Below are positions 20,760-32,707 of a stretch of DNA of 64,000 nt, piece by piece; position 1 is the first letter of the stretch; each line of letters opens with the position of its first letter. Below the pieces are notes generated by a model. That model had not been told where the DNA came from. It saw only the letters and a program-made list of their open reading frames with translations, and did no database searches. Source of the stretch: Siphonodentalium dalli (lineage: Eukaryota; Mollusca; Scaphopoda; Gadilida; Siphonodentaliidae); NCBI GenBank assembly GCA_032622095.1, contig CP136062.1:143486351-143550350 (forward strand), read 5' to 3'. The translations under genes and the position numbers were made by a program.

Positions 20760-22774
20760 TCTATCTATCTACTATATAATTTGAGACTTCCGTATATATG
20801 TGTGTATATATGTGGGTACTTCATGGAATCGAAAACGCGTGTACGGATTGAGCTCAAATTTCATATATAAGTGTAAAATCCCACGGACACCGTTTTGGAG
20901 AAGCTCAGAGCACCGTTTCTCCCTTCCCAATCATCAAAATCACCGCAATCGGCACTTCGGTGTTAGTAGCGTTGATATATAAAGAGCGTTCGTTTTCCGC
21001 AGTCTATATAAAGAGCGTCGTTTTCACTATCTACTTATACAGCAGAGAGATTTCACGACGGGAAGCGTTTGTTTTCAATTCAATGCAATGTTATCGCTCG
21101 AAATATTATGCAGAGCGATTTAGGACGGGTACGACAGACTCGAAATATTATGCAGAGAGATTTCCCGACTGGAAGCGTTTGTTTTCAATTCAATGCAATG
21201 TTATCGTAGAGAGATTTCACGACGGGAAGAGTTTGTTTTCAATTCGATGCAATGAAGCGAGATTTCACGACATTAGGACGGGTACGGGCAGGTTAAAAAC
21301 AAAAGGAAAACAAAGAATGCATTGTCTGTCGTTCCTAGGAAGGGGGGGGGGGGAATTCATCGGGAAAAGACCGTATATATATGTGTACTTCATAGAATCG
21401 AAAACGGTTCGCTCGATTGAGTTCAAACTTCCCATCTAAATGTAAAAACCCACGGGAATCGCCGTTGCGGCGTTTTTGGAGAAGCTCAGAGCACGCGTTC
21501 TCCACTCTCAGTCACAAAAAACGGCACTGCGGTGGTTAATAGCGTTGATAGTTAAAGAGCGTTCGTGTCCGCAGTGTGTTGATAAAGAGCGTATGTGTTT
21601 AATGTGAATCTTACGTCTGGGTCTCGGCGTGAGCGTGTAAGACTGTATCCAGACATGAGCGTGTTGTGTGACGACATTCCCAACACCTAACAGGGACAAA
21701 TATCTATTAGCCACCATCAAGGCGAGTATAGCGACGTATTAATTCAAATGCTTTCGATCAAACAATATTCTTTGTCGCACTCATATTTCGTCATCTCTAC
21801 GAAAGCAGCGCATGTCGCGTTGGTGATGGGGTGCGCGGCGGATTAATTTAAATATGTCATGTTGGTAACAATATCTAGCCGTGAATTCCTCAGACCTACA
21901 GACGAATGCGACCAGCAAATTTCAAAATTGGTCACTCGACCTCCCCATGAATATCTTCTGGAATATGCCAGGGAATGCGTGCCCACGGGAATCGTCGTCG
22001 CGGCGTTTTGGAGACGTTATGAGCACTCATTATCCACTCCCAATAATCCAAATCACCGTCCTCGGCACTGCGGGGGGGGGGGGGTTAAGGCAGTCACGCT
22101 CTTTATATTGACCAACTTTGGCGTTGTTAACCGAGTAACGCTCTTTATTGCCATCGGCGTTGTTAAACGGTCACCTATGCGTACGAATGCGTACGAAACT
22201 ACGGATGCAAAACGCACCGGAACCGGAATGCATTTGTCTTGATTAAAAAGGCAGAATTAACTCATTGGAAAACAACAAATGCGTGTCGTGTGATTCTTAT
22301 GTCTGTCGTTCCTAGGAACGGGGGAGATTTTCATCGAATCATAAAACGCACCGGAACCGGAATGCTTTTATCTTGATTAAAAAGGCAGAATTAACTCATT
22401 GGAAAACAACAAATGCGTGTCGTGTGATTCTTATGTCTGTCGTTCCTAGAAACTGGGGAGATTTTCATCGAATCATACCTCTTTTAGGGACGGGGGAGAA
22501 TTTCATCGGGTCAGTTTTTCCGCCCTAGGGACGGGTACCATCATTTCTCTTGATTAAAAAGGCAGAATTAACTCATTGAAAAACACAAAATTAAATTAAA
22601 ACATCCGCCCGATGTACCGTAAATCATACCTCTTTTAGGGACGGGTACCATCATTTCTCTTGATTAAAAAGGCAGAATTAACTCATTGAAAAACAAAAAA
22701 TAAAAAAGGCAGAATTTTTTTTTTTAAATGTCATGTTTATGACCAACCACGCCAGTGGCGGGCTAACATGCTAG
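20760..22774 (+). mobile_element. Non-autonomous Helitron, family C copies 7 and 8 (fused)
   Basis: Begins TCTATCTATCTACTATATAA and ends CGCCAGTGGCGGGCTAACA + TGCTAG (22771-22774), followed by a T. At about 21370 the family head restarts without its first bases (CCGTATATATATGTGTACTT), so two copies seem fused with loss of the junction. A near-exact repeat of about 140 bp (GGAATGC then TCTTGATTAAAAAGGCAG) occurs around 22207-22350 and 22341-22480. Confidence 0.65.
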
Positions 22775-23127
22775 TATTATATATTCATAAACGTACTTAA
22801 GCCATTGTTCGAGAAAATCTTTATGTTGCGAGGCCTTCCAATGTTTTACCTATCTTGAGGCAACATATAGACATTACTACTAACATGCCTAATCGCCTAT
22901 GACGTCATTTACTTAACGCCTGGTCCCGACATCACTTCCTTAACGCCTGTTGATGACGGTAGTCAGCTTTGGCTGGATTGATTGATTGTGGGTTTAACGT
23001 CGTTTTAGCCGCTAGGCCATATCACGGCAAATAACTGAATCAGGTATCAAAAGTCGGAGCGAAGCAACTGTGTAGATAAACCAGACAGTGGATTAGATTA
23101 AAACAATGCAACGACGAGCTATGTACA
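22775..23127. other. Unrecognised spacer between Helitron array and LINE
   Basis: No gene. TGATTGTGGGTTTAACGTCG (22984) has the look of a dispersed repeat but no boundaries were found. Confidence 0.35.
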
Positions 23128-23346
23128 AGTAATAATAATATAATAATAAGGTTTATAGTCACGACTCCACAAATGTGCTCTCGGACTTAACAATATACAC
23201 ATAAAACATATACAGCACAATACAAATATACAATATAAACTGCGGCTATTTCTTCACTTTACGCAATGTGGGCCGAAGACCAAATGCCACTTCAAACAGG
23301 TGGGTTTTAAGTGTTGATTTGAAATCATTTATGGTTTGTGGAATCC

Positions 23347-24189
23347 TTAAGTGATCAGGAAGTAGATTCCACAGCTTTGGGCCAGCCACAGAAAAAGCGC
23401 GATCGCCGCATGTAACCAGATGATGTCCAGATCCCCAGGTTTATAGACAAGTTGATTTGCCTTGGCGGACCTGAGGGGTCTGACGGGCTGATAGCGCTGG
23501 ATGAGATCCGACAAGTACAATGGTGCCAGATTATTTGAACACTTATAAGTGAAAAGCAAGTCCTTAGAATGGATCCTCTGCTCAACGGGAAGCCAGTGTA
23601 ATTTAGCTAGAATTGGAGTGAAGTTATCAAATTTCTTTGTTTTGGTAACAATCCTAGCAGCACAGTTTTGTACAAGCTGAAGTTTCCGAATAAGGTATGT
23701 GTTGCAACCAAATAAAAGTGAGCTACAGTAGTCTATACGGCTTGTGGCAAATGCATGTACGAGTTGTTTGGCCGTCTCTTCGTCGACCATATTTCGCACC
23801 CTGCTGATATTTCTCAGGTGACAATATGCCAATCTGCAAACGTGCATTACATGCGCCTCCGAAGATAGATTGTCATCCAGCATATACCCCAGGTTGTCGA
23901 CCATAGTCGACTTAGAGACTACACTATCTCCAAGCACAATATCGTGGGTAGTTGCTTTCTGCAACTGATGCGGTAACCCGATATATATCAGTTCAGTTTT
24001 GTCAAGATTCAATTTAAGGAAATTATCAGTCATCCAGATTTTAATATCGGATACACAGTGCTCTAGGGATTCTCTGGCTGGAATCTCACAACCATGGGTT
24101 GAAATGAACGTAGAGTTGGGAATCATCCGCGTAAAAGTGACAATTCAGCCCATGATGACGGATTATGTCCCCCAGCGGTAGGACGTAGA
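23347..24189 (-). pseudogene. LINE ORF2: second half of reverse transcriptase and C-terminus
   Basis: Just after the shift the other frame reads [16 protein letters not shown] and then CHFYADDS, the catalytic YADD (24122-24133). A further frame change follows immediately. The next frame carries KIWMTDNFLKLNLDKTE, LGYMLDD, ATSRIDYCSSLLFG and LHWLPVEQRI, the thumb and C-terminal blocks of CR1-like enzymes. The catalytic residues are intact but split over frames. Confidence 0.8.
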
Positions 24190-25263
24190 TCACATAGAGC
24201 ATGGGTCCGAGCACATCTTACACATCTGTGGCACATCGTACTTAAGTGCAAAAACATCCGAGTGAACGTTGTTCACTGTGACACTCAATGTACGGCCGTC
24301 CAGATATGACCTAAACCAATCTAAGGCTACACCCGTCACACCGAGTATGTTTTCAAGTTTCTTCAATAGCACAGCGTGGTCGATGGTGTCGAATGCGGCA
24401 CTGATATCCAGCAACACCAAGCATGACACTTCCCTTTGATCCATTGACATAAGCAAGTCATTTTGGACCCGAAGAAGTGCAGTCTCCGTGCTGCTATTTG
24501 GACGATAGGCAGATTGAAACACTTCCGACAAACCAGTGGACGACAAGTATTCGCGAAGTTGTTTGGAAACAACCCTCTCTATCAGCTTTGAAATAAAAGA
24601 GAGGTTTGAAACCGGTCGGTAGTTACTTAGGACCTCGACACCAAGTCCTTGTTTCTTCAGTAGCGCGTTACTAAGGCATGTTTCATGATGGATGGAAATG
24701 CCACTATCCAAAGAACTGTTTACAATATTCATCAACACGGGTGATAGTGCTGCCTTACATGTCTTCAATAACTTTGTTGGTATAATGTCGAGAGAGCACT
24801 GTTTTAATGGAGATTTCGATATAATTTCTGATCAGATGTGAGTGGCTTGAAACACGTCAGCTTTTTATTGGCAAGATCGACCGATGACGTATACTGAGGG
24901 AGTGGCGAGGACTTGTTTTTGCGAAGTAGTTTATCAATAACATCAGATAGAACTTTAGGCAGTTTTGAGTTATCGCTCACGAGGTCAGCAAAATATTGCC
25001 GATTGGCCTCGATGATAAGTTTATTGATACGATTTCGTTGTGTCACGAACAACTCCCTGTGAATCTCATTGCAGTTCGAGATTTCTACGACGCACTTTCT
25101 CTGCTCGGAGGTCGTCATTGAACCACGGAGATGATTTACGGTTCACCATGGTTTTAGTTTGCAAAGGTGCAAAACTGTTAACCAACTCCTGGGCCACATA
25201 ATTGAAGTTTCTAACTAGCGCGTCGACAGAAAGATCGCGGGTTCTCCACAGAGACGAGGACAT
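24190..25263 (-). pseudogene. LINE ORF2: linker and first half of reverse transcriptase
   Basis: From 25263 to 24804 two overlapping frames encode the linker (WFNDDLRAEKVRRRN, then KLPKVLSDVIDKLLRK). From 24768 to 24190 the frame encodes RT blocks 0-4: VLSNYRPVSNLSFISKLIER, AYRPNSSTETALL, CLVLLDISAAFDTIDH (first catalytic Asp), and LDWFRSYLDGR. At the end a few extra bases after DVPQ shift the frame, so the normal PQGSVLGP block is lost. Confidence 0.8.
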
Positions 25264-25281
25264 GATGGCGTTCGAAAAATT

Positions 25282-25740
25282 TCAAGGATCGATGCTGCGA
25301 TATTTACGGAAAGTCATTGTCTTCCTCTCCGGTTTTGGTCTACGGAGCCTAATGTTGAACTTTACCAGGAAATGGTCAGAAAGAGCTATGTCAAATATTT
25401 CAATGTCATAAACAATCCTGGAGTCACACTCGCGGGTGATCACAAGGTCTAGTGTGTGCTTACATTTGTGTGTAGGGTCAGTTACCAGTTGAACAAGTTC
25501 CATTGATTTCAAGATATTCGAGAAATTTATCGCATCGCTGTCCATCTCATTCTCCATATGGAAATTAAAATCACCCAGTACGATAAAAGGTCCTTTAGAA
25601 ATAGCCAAAGATCACAAGAATTCCGAAATTTCCGACGTGAACTTATCAACACTTAGTTTGTTTTTTCGGTTTGGAGGGGGTCTGTATACGATGACCAAAC
25701 GTATGGATGTGGAATTTTGAGTCAAAAGGCCCACCATTAC
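25282..25740 (-). pseudogene. LINE ORF2: AP endonuclease domain, C-terminal part
   Basis: Minus-strand frames contain IRLVIVYRPPPNRKN, FIVLGDFNFH, HTLDLVIT and ALSDHFLVKFNIR. These are the conserved YRPP, GDFN, LDLV and SDH blocks of the apurinic endonuclease that nicks target DNA in non-LTR retrotransposons. A stop (TGA on the minus strand near 25613) separates the YRPP and GDFN blocks, and the N-terminal catalytic blocks are absent because of the 5' truncation at about 25755. Confidence 0.8.
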
Positions 25741-25789
25741 CTCAAACGATCTAAATTAATGCTTTAAGCCCACCGATCTACTGTGCGAC

Positions 25790-25905
25790 AAAAGCGCTCA
25801 AGAAATTCAAAACAGATGCGTCGTATTAGATAATAATTGGTGACGTCACAAAATAAGATATAGTCTATATACGACCCAAAGCGTCCGGTTTTGGTTCGTT
25901 ATCAC
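25790..25905 (+). repeat. Dispersed repeat, copy 1 (inverted partner at 59048-59147)
   Basis: The core ATTGGTGACGTCACAAAAT followed by GATATAGTCTATATACGACC is found in reverse complement at 59068-59110. Surrounding bases (CGCTCAA, AAGCG, TTTGGTTCGTT) also match. Both copies lie in introns of the host gene; no coding. Confidence 0.7.
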
Positions 25906-26263
25906 AATATTGATCTGATATACCAGGTAAATCTGATATAAAATTAAAACACTGAAATGGAGGTGGCGGTTCTTCTACGCCGTAATTATATTTATGGCTA
26001 TATGTCGTTGTTCGTACTTTGATACCGTTCTACCTGTGTTTAAAAGACATGAATAATTATTCATGCAGGACAAAACAAAGTCACTCTGCTACACGCCGAA
26101 ACACCGACCAAATTCAGTAACTGTCAAACTTTCCTAGATGTTCACTTTAATGTCAGATCATGATTCACGTAATTGAAGACATGCATGGTTATCATGGTTA
26201 TGCGATTGTTTTCAAACTGACTAGAGAGATTGCACTTCTAGCGAGTGTGCGTGTGCGTGTGAT

Positions 26264-26577
26264 TGTAACTCTACCGTCACAGGTTACGTGAATCTACACG
26301 ATTGTTGTCAAAAAGCGACTAGATCAAGTACGACTTTCTCTACTTCTAAACACGGGGTATAATTCTATTTTTGAAACATTTTGTTCTAACTCTATGATTC
26401 TGCACAGATGGATTATTTATTGTAGCTCTAGCATCACAGGTCACGGTGATTCTACACAATTGCTGTCCATAAGCGACAAAAGCGAGTACGACTTTCTCTA
26501 CTTGTAAACAAGGGGTATAATTTTATTTTTTAAACATTTTGTTCTAACTATGATTCTGCACAGATAGATTATTATCA
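26264..26577. repeat. Tandem duplication, period about 158 bp
   Basis: TACGACTTTCTCTACTT, GGGGTATAATT, AACATTTTGTTCTAACT and TGATTCTGCACAGAT each occur twice, 158 bp apart on average. The copies differ at roughly one base in eight. Confidence 0.8.
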
Positions 26578-28919
26578 AAGGCTCATTTAATAGTTCTAAT
26601 ACGAATTAACGGCACCAAATCCGTTACAACATGTACAATGGCATGTCAGTACGACTGTCGCAATGAAGTTCGTATTCATTTAAACGCTAAGCATTCCATC
26701 AAATGAATTCTTATGGCTAAACGACCTTGTTGGTGACCAAAATCGGAGTGATCGAAAGTCGTCCAATATCGATCGCTTGTTTATTTCATGAACAGCGACG
26801 AAAGCGTAAAGGCGTGCTGAGCTGATCGTGATTATGAATTACATGGTGACCGTGCACCGAGGTCAGAACACGATTATATAATCAAAGCTCTATTCAAAAC
26901 TACACACTCGAAATATGACCGGCTGTAACCAATTTAACCCTATCCAGTAAAAAACCAATACCCTAGCACTGTATTTCGTTGTCCACGTTCATTAAGGTGT
27001 CGTTTACACATAGCCGGTGAGCGATTTAAGCGACGAACCCGTGAACCGGCGAAGGTTACTGCAGAGTGTTTACACATCGCCGGCGAAGATATAAGCATAT
27101 AGTTATGTGTCTCCTTTACTTGTTAATAGTTTTCCTTTTAGTTCTCACTAAACTGAAATATGATATTGCTGTATACCTGTAAACATCTAGCCGCTTCCTG
27201 CTAGAGGTATGTTTGGGCAGTATAGTGAAGTGAAACATTTTAGAAATGGAAATGCCGAAATTATTAATATCCAACTCAAACTTTAAGGTATTGATAATTT
27301 TAGAGATATTTAAACAACATTGTTAAAGGTTTGTCTGAGTTTATAGACAATCTGTGAAGTGAGTGTCGCACCAAAAGCATGGCCATTGTCAGTTTTGAGA
27401 TCTTTTCGTCGCATACATCTACACATTGGTGTCTAATCATTCGGATATGATTGTATATTATATATTATATAATATAAGTTTCAACATCGCGAATCAAATG
27501 TGACACATTTTCCGTTTGCACATTATACAATAAAATATGGTTTTCGTTTGATTTGGGCGTTCACCATGTCCATGTATACAGGGCCGTGGCGATGGGGCTG
27601 TCTCATCCCAACTTTAATCAAAATATTCAAAAGCTGGAAATTTAATACCTGACACATTAGTTGGAAATGTGACATCAACAATATGTTGAAATTGTTCTCG
27701 TAGTTTGATTTTCCAACACGTTATTAGATGTGATTTTTTTAGACCAACATTTGCTATTTTTTTACCAAATTATTGGACTGAAATGGCCATCAGTTGGAAA
27801 TGATCCAACCTTAGACGTGTGTCAAGTTTGGAAAATGTCCAGCAATTGGAAATCTTAAGGCAAGTCTGGATGCTAGGCTTTTGCAATTTTCCGGGTTCTG
27901 ATTTCAAAATGTTCTCGTACAGGGCCATAACCATGGTCGGTCCGATAATATTATGTCTTGGTCCCGCCCACGTGGTCAGTCAAACATGTATCTAATTTAA
28001 CTGAACCAAATCGGGGTTCAAGTTGCTTGTCGTCAGACCACTACACATGTTAGGATTGGGCAATTTCCAGGTTTAGACACAGTTTCAGATCTAAAGGAAA
28101 TCGCTCAATACGGGGCCGTCTAGAGGATTACTGTGAGTGGAAGTTAGATAAAAGCCCAACCGGGGGGGGGGGTAAATGTATTTACGCGAACTTGTGAGTT
28201 TGGTGAGGTTCAAGATTTGGTGCAGTTGGAAATTCCAAAGATGAACAGTCACACAAATCAGGTCCTCTAGACCCGTCCCTGTATATATATGTCCACGACG
28301 CACTCAGATTTAGATTATTGAACTAATTGTCCATTTCGTTTGAATCCACTGAAACGTGCCATCCCATTTCTTCCATATATATGATCATACATGTACATGA
28401 AAATGCACATTTAATTCCCTCGAATGCGCAACAAATGTACCATGCACATGCAGAGTACATGTACCATCATCAGTTAGTATTTATAATAATAGCTTATAAC
28501 CAAGGTGCGTGACCACCGATGGGCGGCTGATTAGAGACGACTAAACTGACACACTGACCCATATATACACAGGCGAAAAGCGGACTGATTTATCAGGGCT
28601 AACACCACACTATTGCTTGAGTTAATTGTTGAAAGGCAATCATCCATGGCGGCAGATCAAGATCTAACTTAAATGCAGAGCGAATTGGAATCTATACGAC
28701 AACAAGTTGCTTGTATTGAATAATTTAATCCAGAAAATAAAAACCGAATAGCTGCATATCCGGATAGCTGAAATTCTTACCCGGCGAAGTATAAACACTC
28801 TATTGTTGTCGTAGAATTTGTCGTTATCGGCTAAAGCGAATATGATCTTATCCGGCTAATGTATAAACAACCCCTAAGCATTTTGGATAGCAAAATGTAT
28901 CTTTCATGTCATCCTATAG
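26578..28919. other. Intron-like sequence without recognised genes
   Basis: AT-rich, with small low-complexity parts and a G run at 28162-28171. Short blocks near 27000-27080 and 28770-28860 share CCGGCGAAG and TAAACA motifs and may be pieces of one dispersed repeat in opposite orientations. No open frame with a domain signature. Confidence 0.35.
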
Positions 28920-29084
28920 CGGTGAATTCCTGGACGAACTACTCTGAGTGTGCTGGGCCTTGTGGTTCATCAACGCAGACTAGAACAAGGAAGAGATTTT
29001 GTTGCCCTCTGGGCAGTACCGATTGTCCTCTTTTCACCACGGATTCAGAGACGAGGAGATGCGAGCTGCGGGAGCATTGTCAAC
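28920..29084 (+). CDS. Thrombospondin type 1 domain exon
   Basis: A 165-nt exon between a TATAG acceptor and a GTGAGT donor, split phase 1 on both sides. The 55 residues form a thrombospondin type 1 repeat: SWTNYSECAGPCGSSTQTRT, basic RKRFC, and ETRRCELREHC, with seven Cys in all. These modules act outside the cell in matrix binding and protein-protein contact. The core W-x5-C-x3-CG start and the R-x-R strand are present. The next supported exon at 45530 takes up the same phase, giving an Arg codon at the junction. The intron in between is 16.4 kb and full of transposons. Confidence 0.82.
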
Positions 29085-29770
29085 GTGAGTTTCATCTTTC
29101 AGTCCATGACATGGATATGTCTGTGGCATGGTATTTGATATCTTTGTGAATGGAAATTGAGAATAATTTCAAACAACTGTTCAATTATGTTTTCTGCAGT
29201 GCATCCCATTACGACTGAAAATGTTGATAACGGATGCCTATATGGATTACCCATTCATTCTCATTATTGTATTGCAAACATTGTCGATCGGTTATAGCAT
29301 AACGATAGGATTGTCAATTAACAATCAATGGTCGTAATCACTGGTAAAATGCTGATACAGTACCATAACTGGTTATAAATTATCCATCTATATCATGTAA
29401 TGTTTTGCCATGTACTGTGTCGGATTTGAGGCGTGAACACATAAACAGTTTATTCATAATTTGGGGAGCGTGATTGGGAATTACTGAGTAAGCTTGTAAA
29501 ATAATTGTAGCTAGGTATGTTAACTTGTTTGTTACTGGTAATAAATTCCGCCCAATCTGGGACCCACCACCCCATACGTGCAACAAAAATATTGTTTTCC
29601 TCCAACACATTGGATGCCCACCCCCTTTTCCAATAAGTTTTACTATTCTAGCTGCGTTTTTAAATGAAATAACTCACAAAGTTTGACAATTGGTATATCT
29701 GGGCATCACCCTTTATTTATAAACTAAATCGTTCAGTGATCACAGCAGTGACAGACTATTTGATGCATGT
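29085..29770. other. Intron without recognised features
   Basis: No repeat array or domain-bearing frame seen downstream of the thrombospondin exon. Confidence 0.35.
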
Positions 29771-30042
29771 ATAAATAGACAGAACACAACGCGCATCTTA
29801 ATCGAGAATCTTTTATCGAATGAGTTGCGGATGGCGCAAGGATATATTTACGCTAAAAACTTTTGTATTGCAATTTGTCTGAGGTTTGGATTACATTTCG
29901 GCTATATCCACTGGAGTGTATATTAAAGAATGTGAGCAGTCTGTGTATAAAACGAAAGGGACGTAATTCTACTTTGCGCCGTCCGCAACGAGTTCGATAA
30001 AAGATTCGAGATTATGATGCAAGTTGTGTTCTGTATTTATTC
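29771..30042. mobile_element. Palindromic MITE-like element, 272 bp
   Basis: The left end AATAGACAGAACACAAC... and the right end ...GTTGTGTTCTGTATTTATT are inverted repeats of about 65 bp. The inner border reads GAGTTGCGGATGGCGCA on the left and TGCGCCGTCCGCAACGAG on the right. A related, shorter version at 50031-50209 folds almost completely. About 300 bp after the right arm (to about 30320) also match the two units at 49673-50470, so the mobile or duplicated unit may be longer than the palindrome. Confidence 0.65.
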
Positions 30043-30654
30043 TACACCGTTCAGTCAGATAAGTTCAATCCATGAATGTCACCTACATTGTTACTATAGC
30101 TACCTTTATTGTGATTTAAGTCTGACAAATAACCAGTAATTATGTGGGGATCACCGGAAGCGGATGATCGACGTAATGTACGTCATCTTTCTTGGCGACG
30201 TCAACAAGAATAGTTCCGGCTTGTATTCCACTAGAGGTATACACTTATATATGTATTCAATGGCTGGGATTCCGCTGAATGCATGTGCCTCACGTCAATG
30301 GGTGTGGAATAAATTTATTTCTCTGTTAACCGTGCAGCGAATATGATATTTGTCAGCGTATACCTGCATGTCTGATGACTTTGCTAATTTGCACCTTGTG
30401 TTATTCAAATTGAATGGTACACCTTTGATTATTTCGAGCAATATATAATAACAGTTATTTGCATAAAACCCATGGTGCCCGCCAATGTGATTTTTCTATC
30501 TTGTATTTTTATATGTATACATATGTATATAAGAGAATATAATATGTATATTTTGTACATCTGCATGTATTTGGCCACCCCTATTTTGATAGCCAATGGG
30601 TGCATATTTAGACAGAGTATTATACGCTATTCTATTCTGCTATAGTGCACTTAT

Positions 30655-31262
30655 TATACCCCCATTTTCAAAATGGGGGGTATACTGGATTGACTGCGTC
30701 CGTCCGTCCGTCCGGCCGTCCGTCACACTTTCTCCGTCCGTTTGTCCGTCCGTCCGTCCGTCCGACCTCATAACTCAAACAACTATGAACCGATTTCAAT
30801 AATTTTGTTTATGCAATCTCCTTAGGACGGTCTCTCCGCATGATGCTAATTGCGACTTTTTTTTCAAGTTACGCCTCTTTTTCGACTTATTTTGACTTAG
30901 AAAATTCTGTCCGACTTAATAACTTTAACAAATATGAACCGATTTCAATAATTTTTGGTTACATGCTTCTCATAATACCCTCTCTACATGATGCGGCTAG
31001 GGATTGGCTCAGACTGTTTTTCGTAATATTACACCTCATTTTCGACTTATTTTGACTTAGAAAATTCTGTCTGACTTAATAACTTTAACAAATATGAACC
31101 GATTTGAATAATTTGTTCTGTACAAGCTTCTTGTGACACCATATCGATATTATAAGTCCGAATTTTTCTTTAAAGTTAAAAATCTTTTTTGTTGAGATTA
31201 CGGATAATGCGGGTTGAATTTGCCACGGTGGGGGTATGCTAGCACATAGAGTGCACACCTCT
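30655..31262. mobile_element. Hairpin-ended dispersed repeat with (GTCC)n
   Basis: Starts with the hairpin TACCCCCATTTTCAAAATGG(GGGGTA), followed by a CGTCCGTCCGTC simple repeat. Two or three internal copies (period about 150-180 bp) of GACTTAGAAAATTCTGTC and AACAAATATGAACCGATTTC follow. It ends near CACGGTGGGGGTATGC. The layout (terminal CCCC/GGGG hairpin, simple repeat, internal direct repeats) recalls repeats common in mollusc genomes; the superfamily is not established here. Confidence 0.55.
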
Positions 31263-32608
31263 TGTTGATTATGACTGGCTTTGGATCAGTAATGGCATAA
31301 CGCATTGAACATTAAACATATGCATCGATCTGTATCAATTGGATCATTACATAGTGGGGCATATCTATAATTATCTCAGGATAACTGAGATCATGTTCAT
31401 TCTAACATTAACTGGATATGATACAATTTAAGGTATATATATTAGGAAATATGTTTTGTTGCTTAATATTTATCGAGTTAGTTATAAATTATTCGCTCAA
31501 AACTGATGTTATTGTCATGTTAGCGAACGGTATCAAAGATACTGGAATAGTCGTAAGACCTCATTTCAATCTAAAGAAATTTAAAGCGCCTCAGTATTGC
31601 AGCATACATGTATATATTCACACTCCAACCAAACGGATGTCAAATCAAATCAAATCAAATCAAATCAAACGGCGATAAATATTCTCGTGTGCCAGAAGTG
31701 AATAAGATGAATATTTATTAGATGTTATTTAACAAGTCATTAGTTAGCGCCTATATTAGCGCTAACTAATGAATAATGAATAATATTTTATATTATAATT
31801 ATATTATAATTTATATTTATGGCTAATAATATAATCTTGGTGGCGTTACCATTTCTGACTATGGGCTTCTTGTTTATTTTAGTGACGTTATGTTAACAAA
31901 CACCCGGCCCATAGGGCCTATAAGTCACGTGGTACACAAATACAATATTATTATTAATGCATGGCTATTTAGATAGTTTTGATTGTCTGATTGAATATGC
32001 CTGAGATATAAACCGAGCAGTAGGTACAGCACAATTATTTAGACAGTGAGCTATGATATCTACATCAGAATGAAACGGGGAAATATCGACCCGAGAAAAT
32101 AGGTTTGATCGTTCCTGTCTGTAAGCTGGACCACGAATGGGGAAGTGAAGTTCAGTTTTCACCTCGCCTGTTTCGCACAACAATTAAATCCTATCCTCCA
32201 CGTCCTCATTTCTGAAACGACGCGTTTCTATTCTGGTAGGCAAGATGACACAACGGAACTGAGCCATCAGCGAACGTTCTCTGTGCGATATCCGCGAAAA
32301 GCACTTAGGGTTCCACAAGGTATGCGGGTTTGAACAGTTTGTATGTACGAGCTTACTGAGGCGTATGCCATTTAATGACATGAATATACGGAGGACCCAA
32401 TTAATTTTTTTGTTAAAAAGTCGGCTGGTCTATATATGGAAACGCTATGTTGACTTAATAACATTATCTGAGAATGCGACGAATTAAGAAACATTATCAG
32501 CTCCAGCACGTCAGTAAAGGTTGACATATTTCAATATATAAGTAAAGGAAATATACATACATGTAACAGCTGTGATCTGGTGGGCGTTATTCGCTAATAC
32601 CACACACT
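31263..32608. other. Intron sequence with an (AAATC)n tract
   Basis: Contains an AAATC simple repeat at about 31638-31668 and an AT-rich stretch at 31770-31830. No gene signature; overlapping open frames at 31965-32381 on both strands have none. Confidence 0.4.
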
Positions 32609-32617
32609 CATGGCACC
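32609..32617. repeat. 9-bp target duplication, left copy
   Basis: CATGGCACC immediately precedes the element that starts GGGAACATG at 32618 and recurs at 44190-44198 right after the other end of the element. Confidence 0.7.
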
Positions 32618-32628
32618 GGGAACATGTC

Positions 32629-32707
32629 TCTATTCCGAAGGTTCGCTATTCCGAAGGTTCACTATTCCGAAGGTTCACTATTCCGAAGGTTCGCTATTCC
32701 GAAGGTT
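32629..32707 (+). repeat. 16-bp minisatellite, left terminal repeat (first part)
   Basis: Five units of CTATTCCGAAGGTTCG or CTATTCCGAAGGTTCA; the array is cut by the LTR retrotransposon within the sixth unit and resumes at 41866-41910. Confidence 0.88.
32703..32707. repeat. 5-bp target duplication of the LTR element, left copy
   Basis: AGGTT directly before the 5' LTR; the same five bases follow the 3' LTR at 41866-41870, restoring the minisatellite phase when the element is removed. Confidence 0.9.

Larger units (their letters stand above)
23128..25755 (-). mobile_element. 5'-truncated, frameshifted CR1-like LINE
   Basis: On the minus strand, from 25755 down to about 23128, lie an endonuclease C-terminal part, a linker, a reverse transcriptase and a C-terminal thumb region in the usual LINE ORF2 order, then a short 3' end with an (ATT)n-like tail (about 23131-23148). 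NYRPVSNLS, SAFQSAYRPNS-like and AFDTIDH motifs and the terminal RIDYCSSLLFG and LHWLPV blocks are typical of the CR1/L2/Jockey group. The 5' part of the endonuclease and all of ORF1 are missing. At least four frame disruptions make it inactive. Confidence 0.82.
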
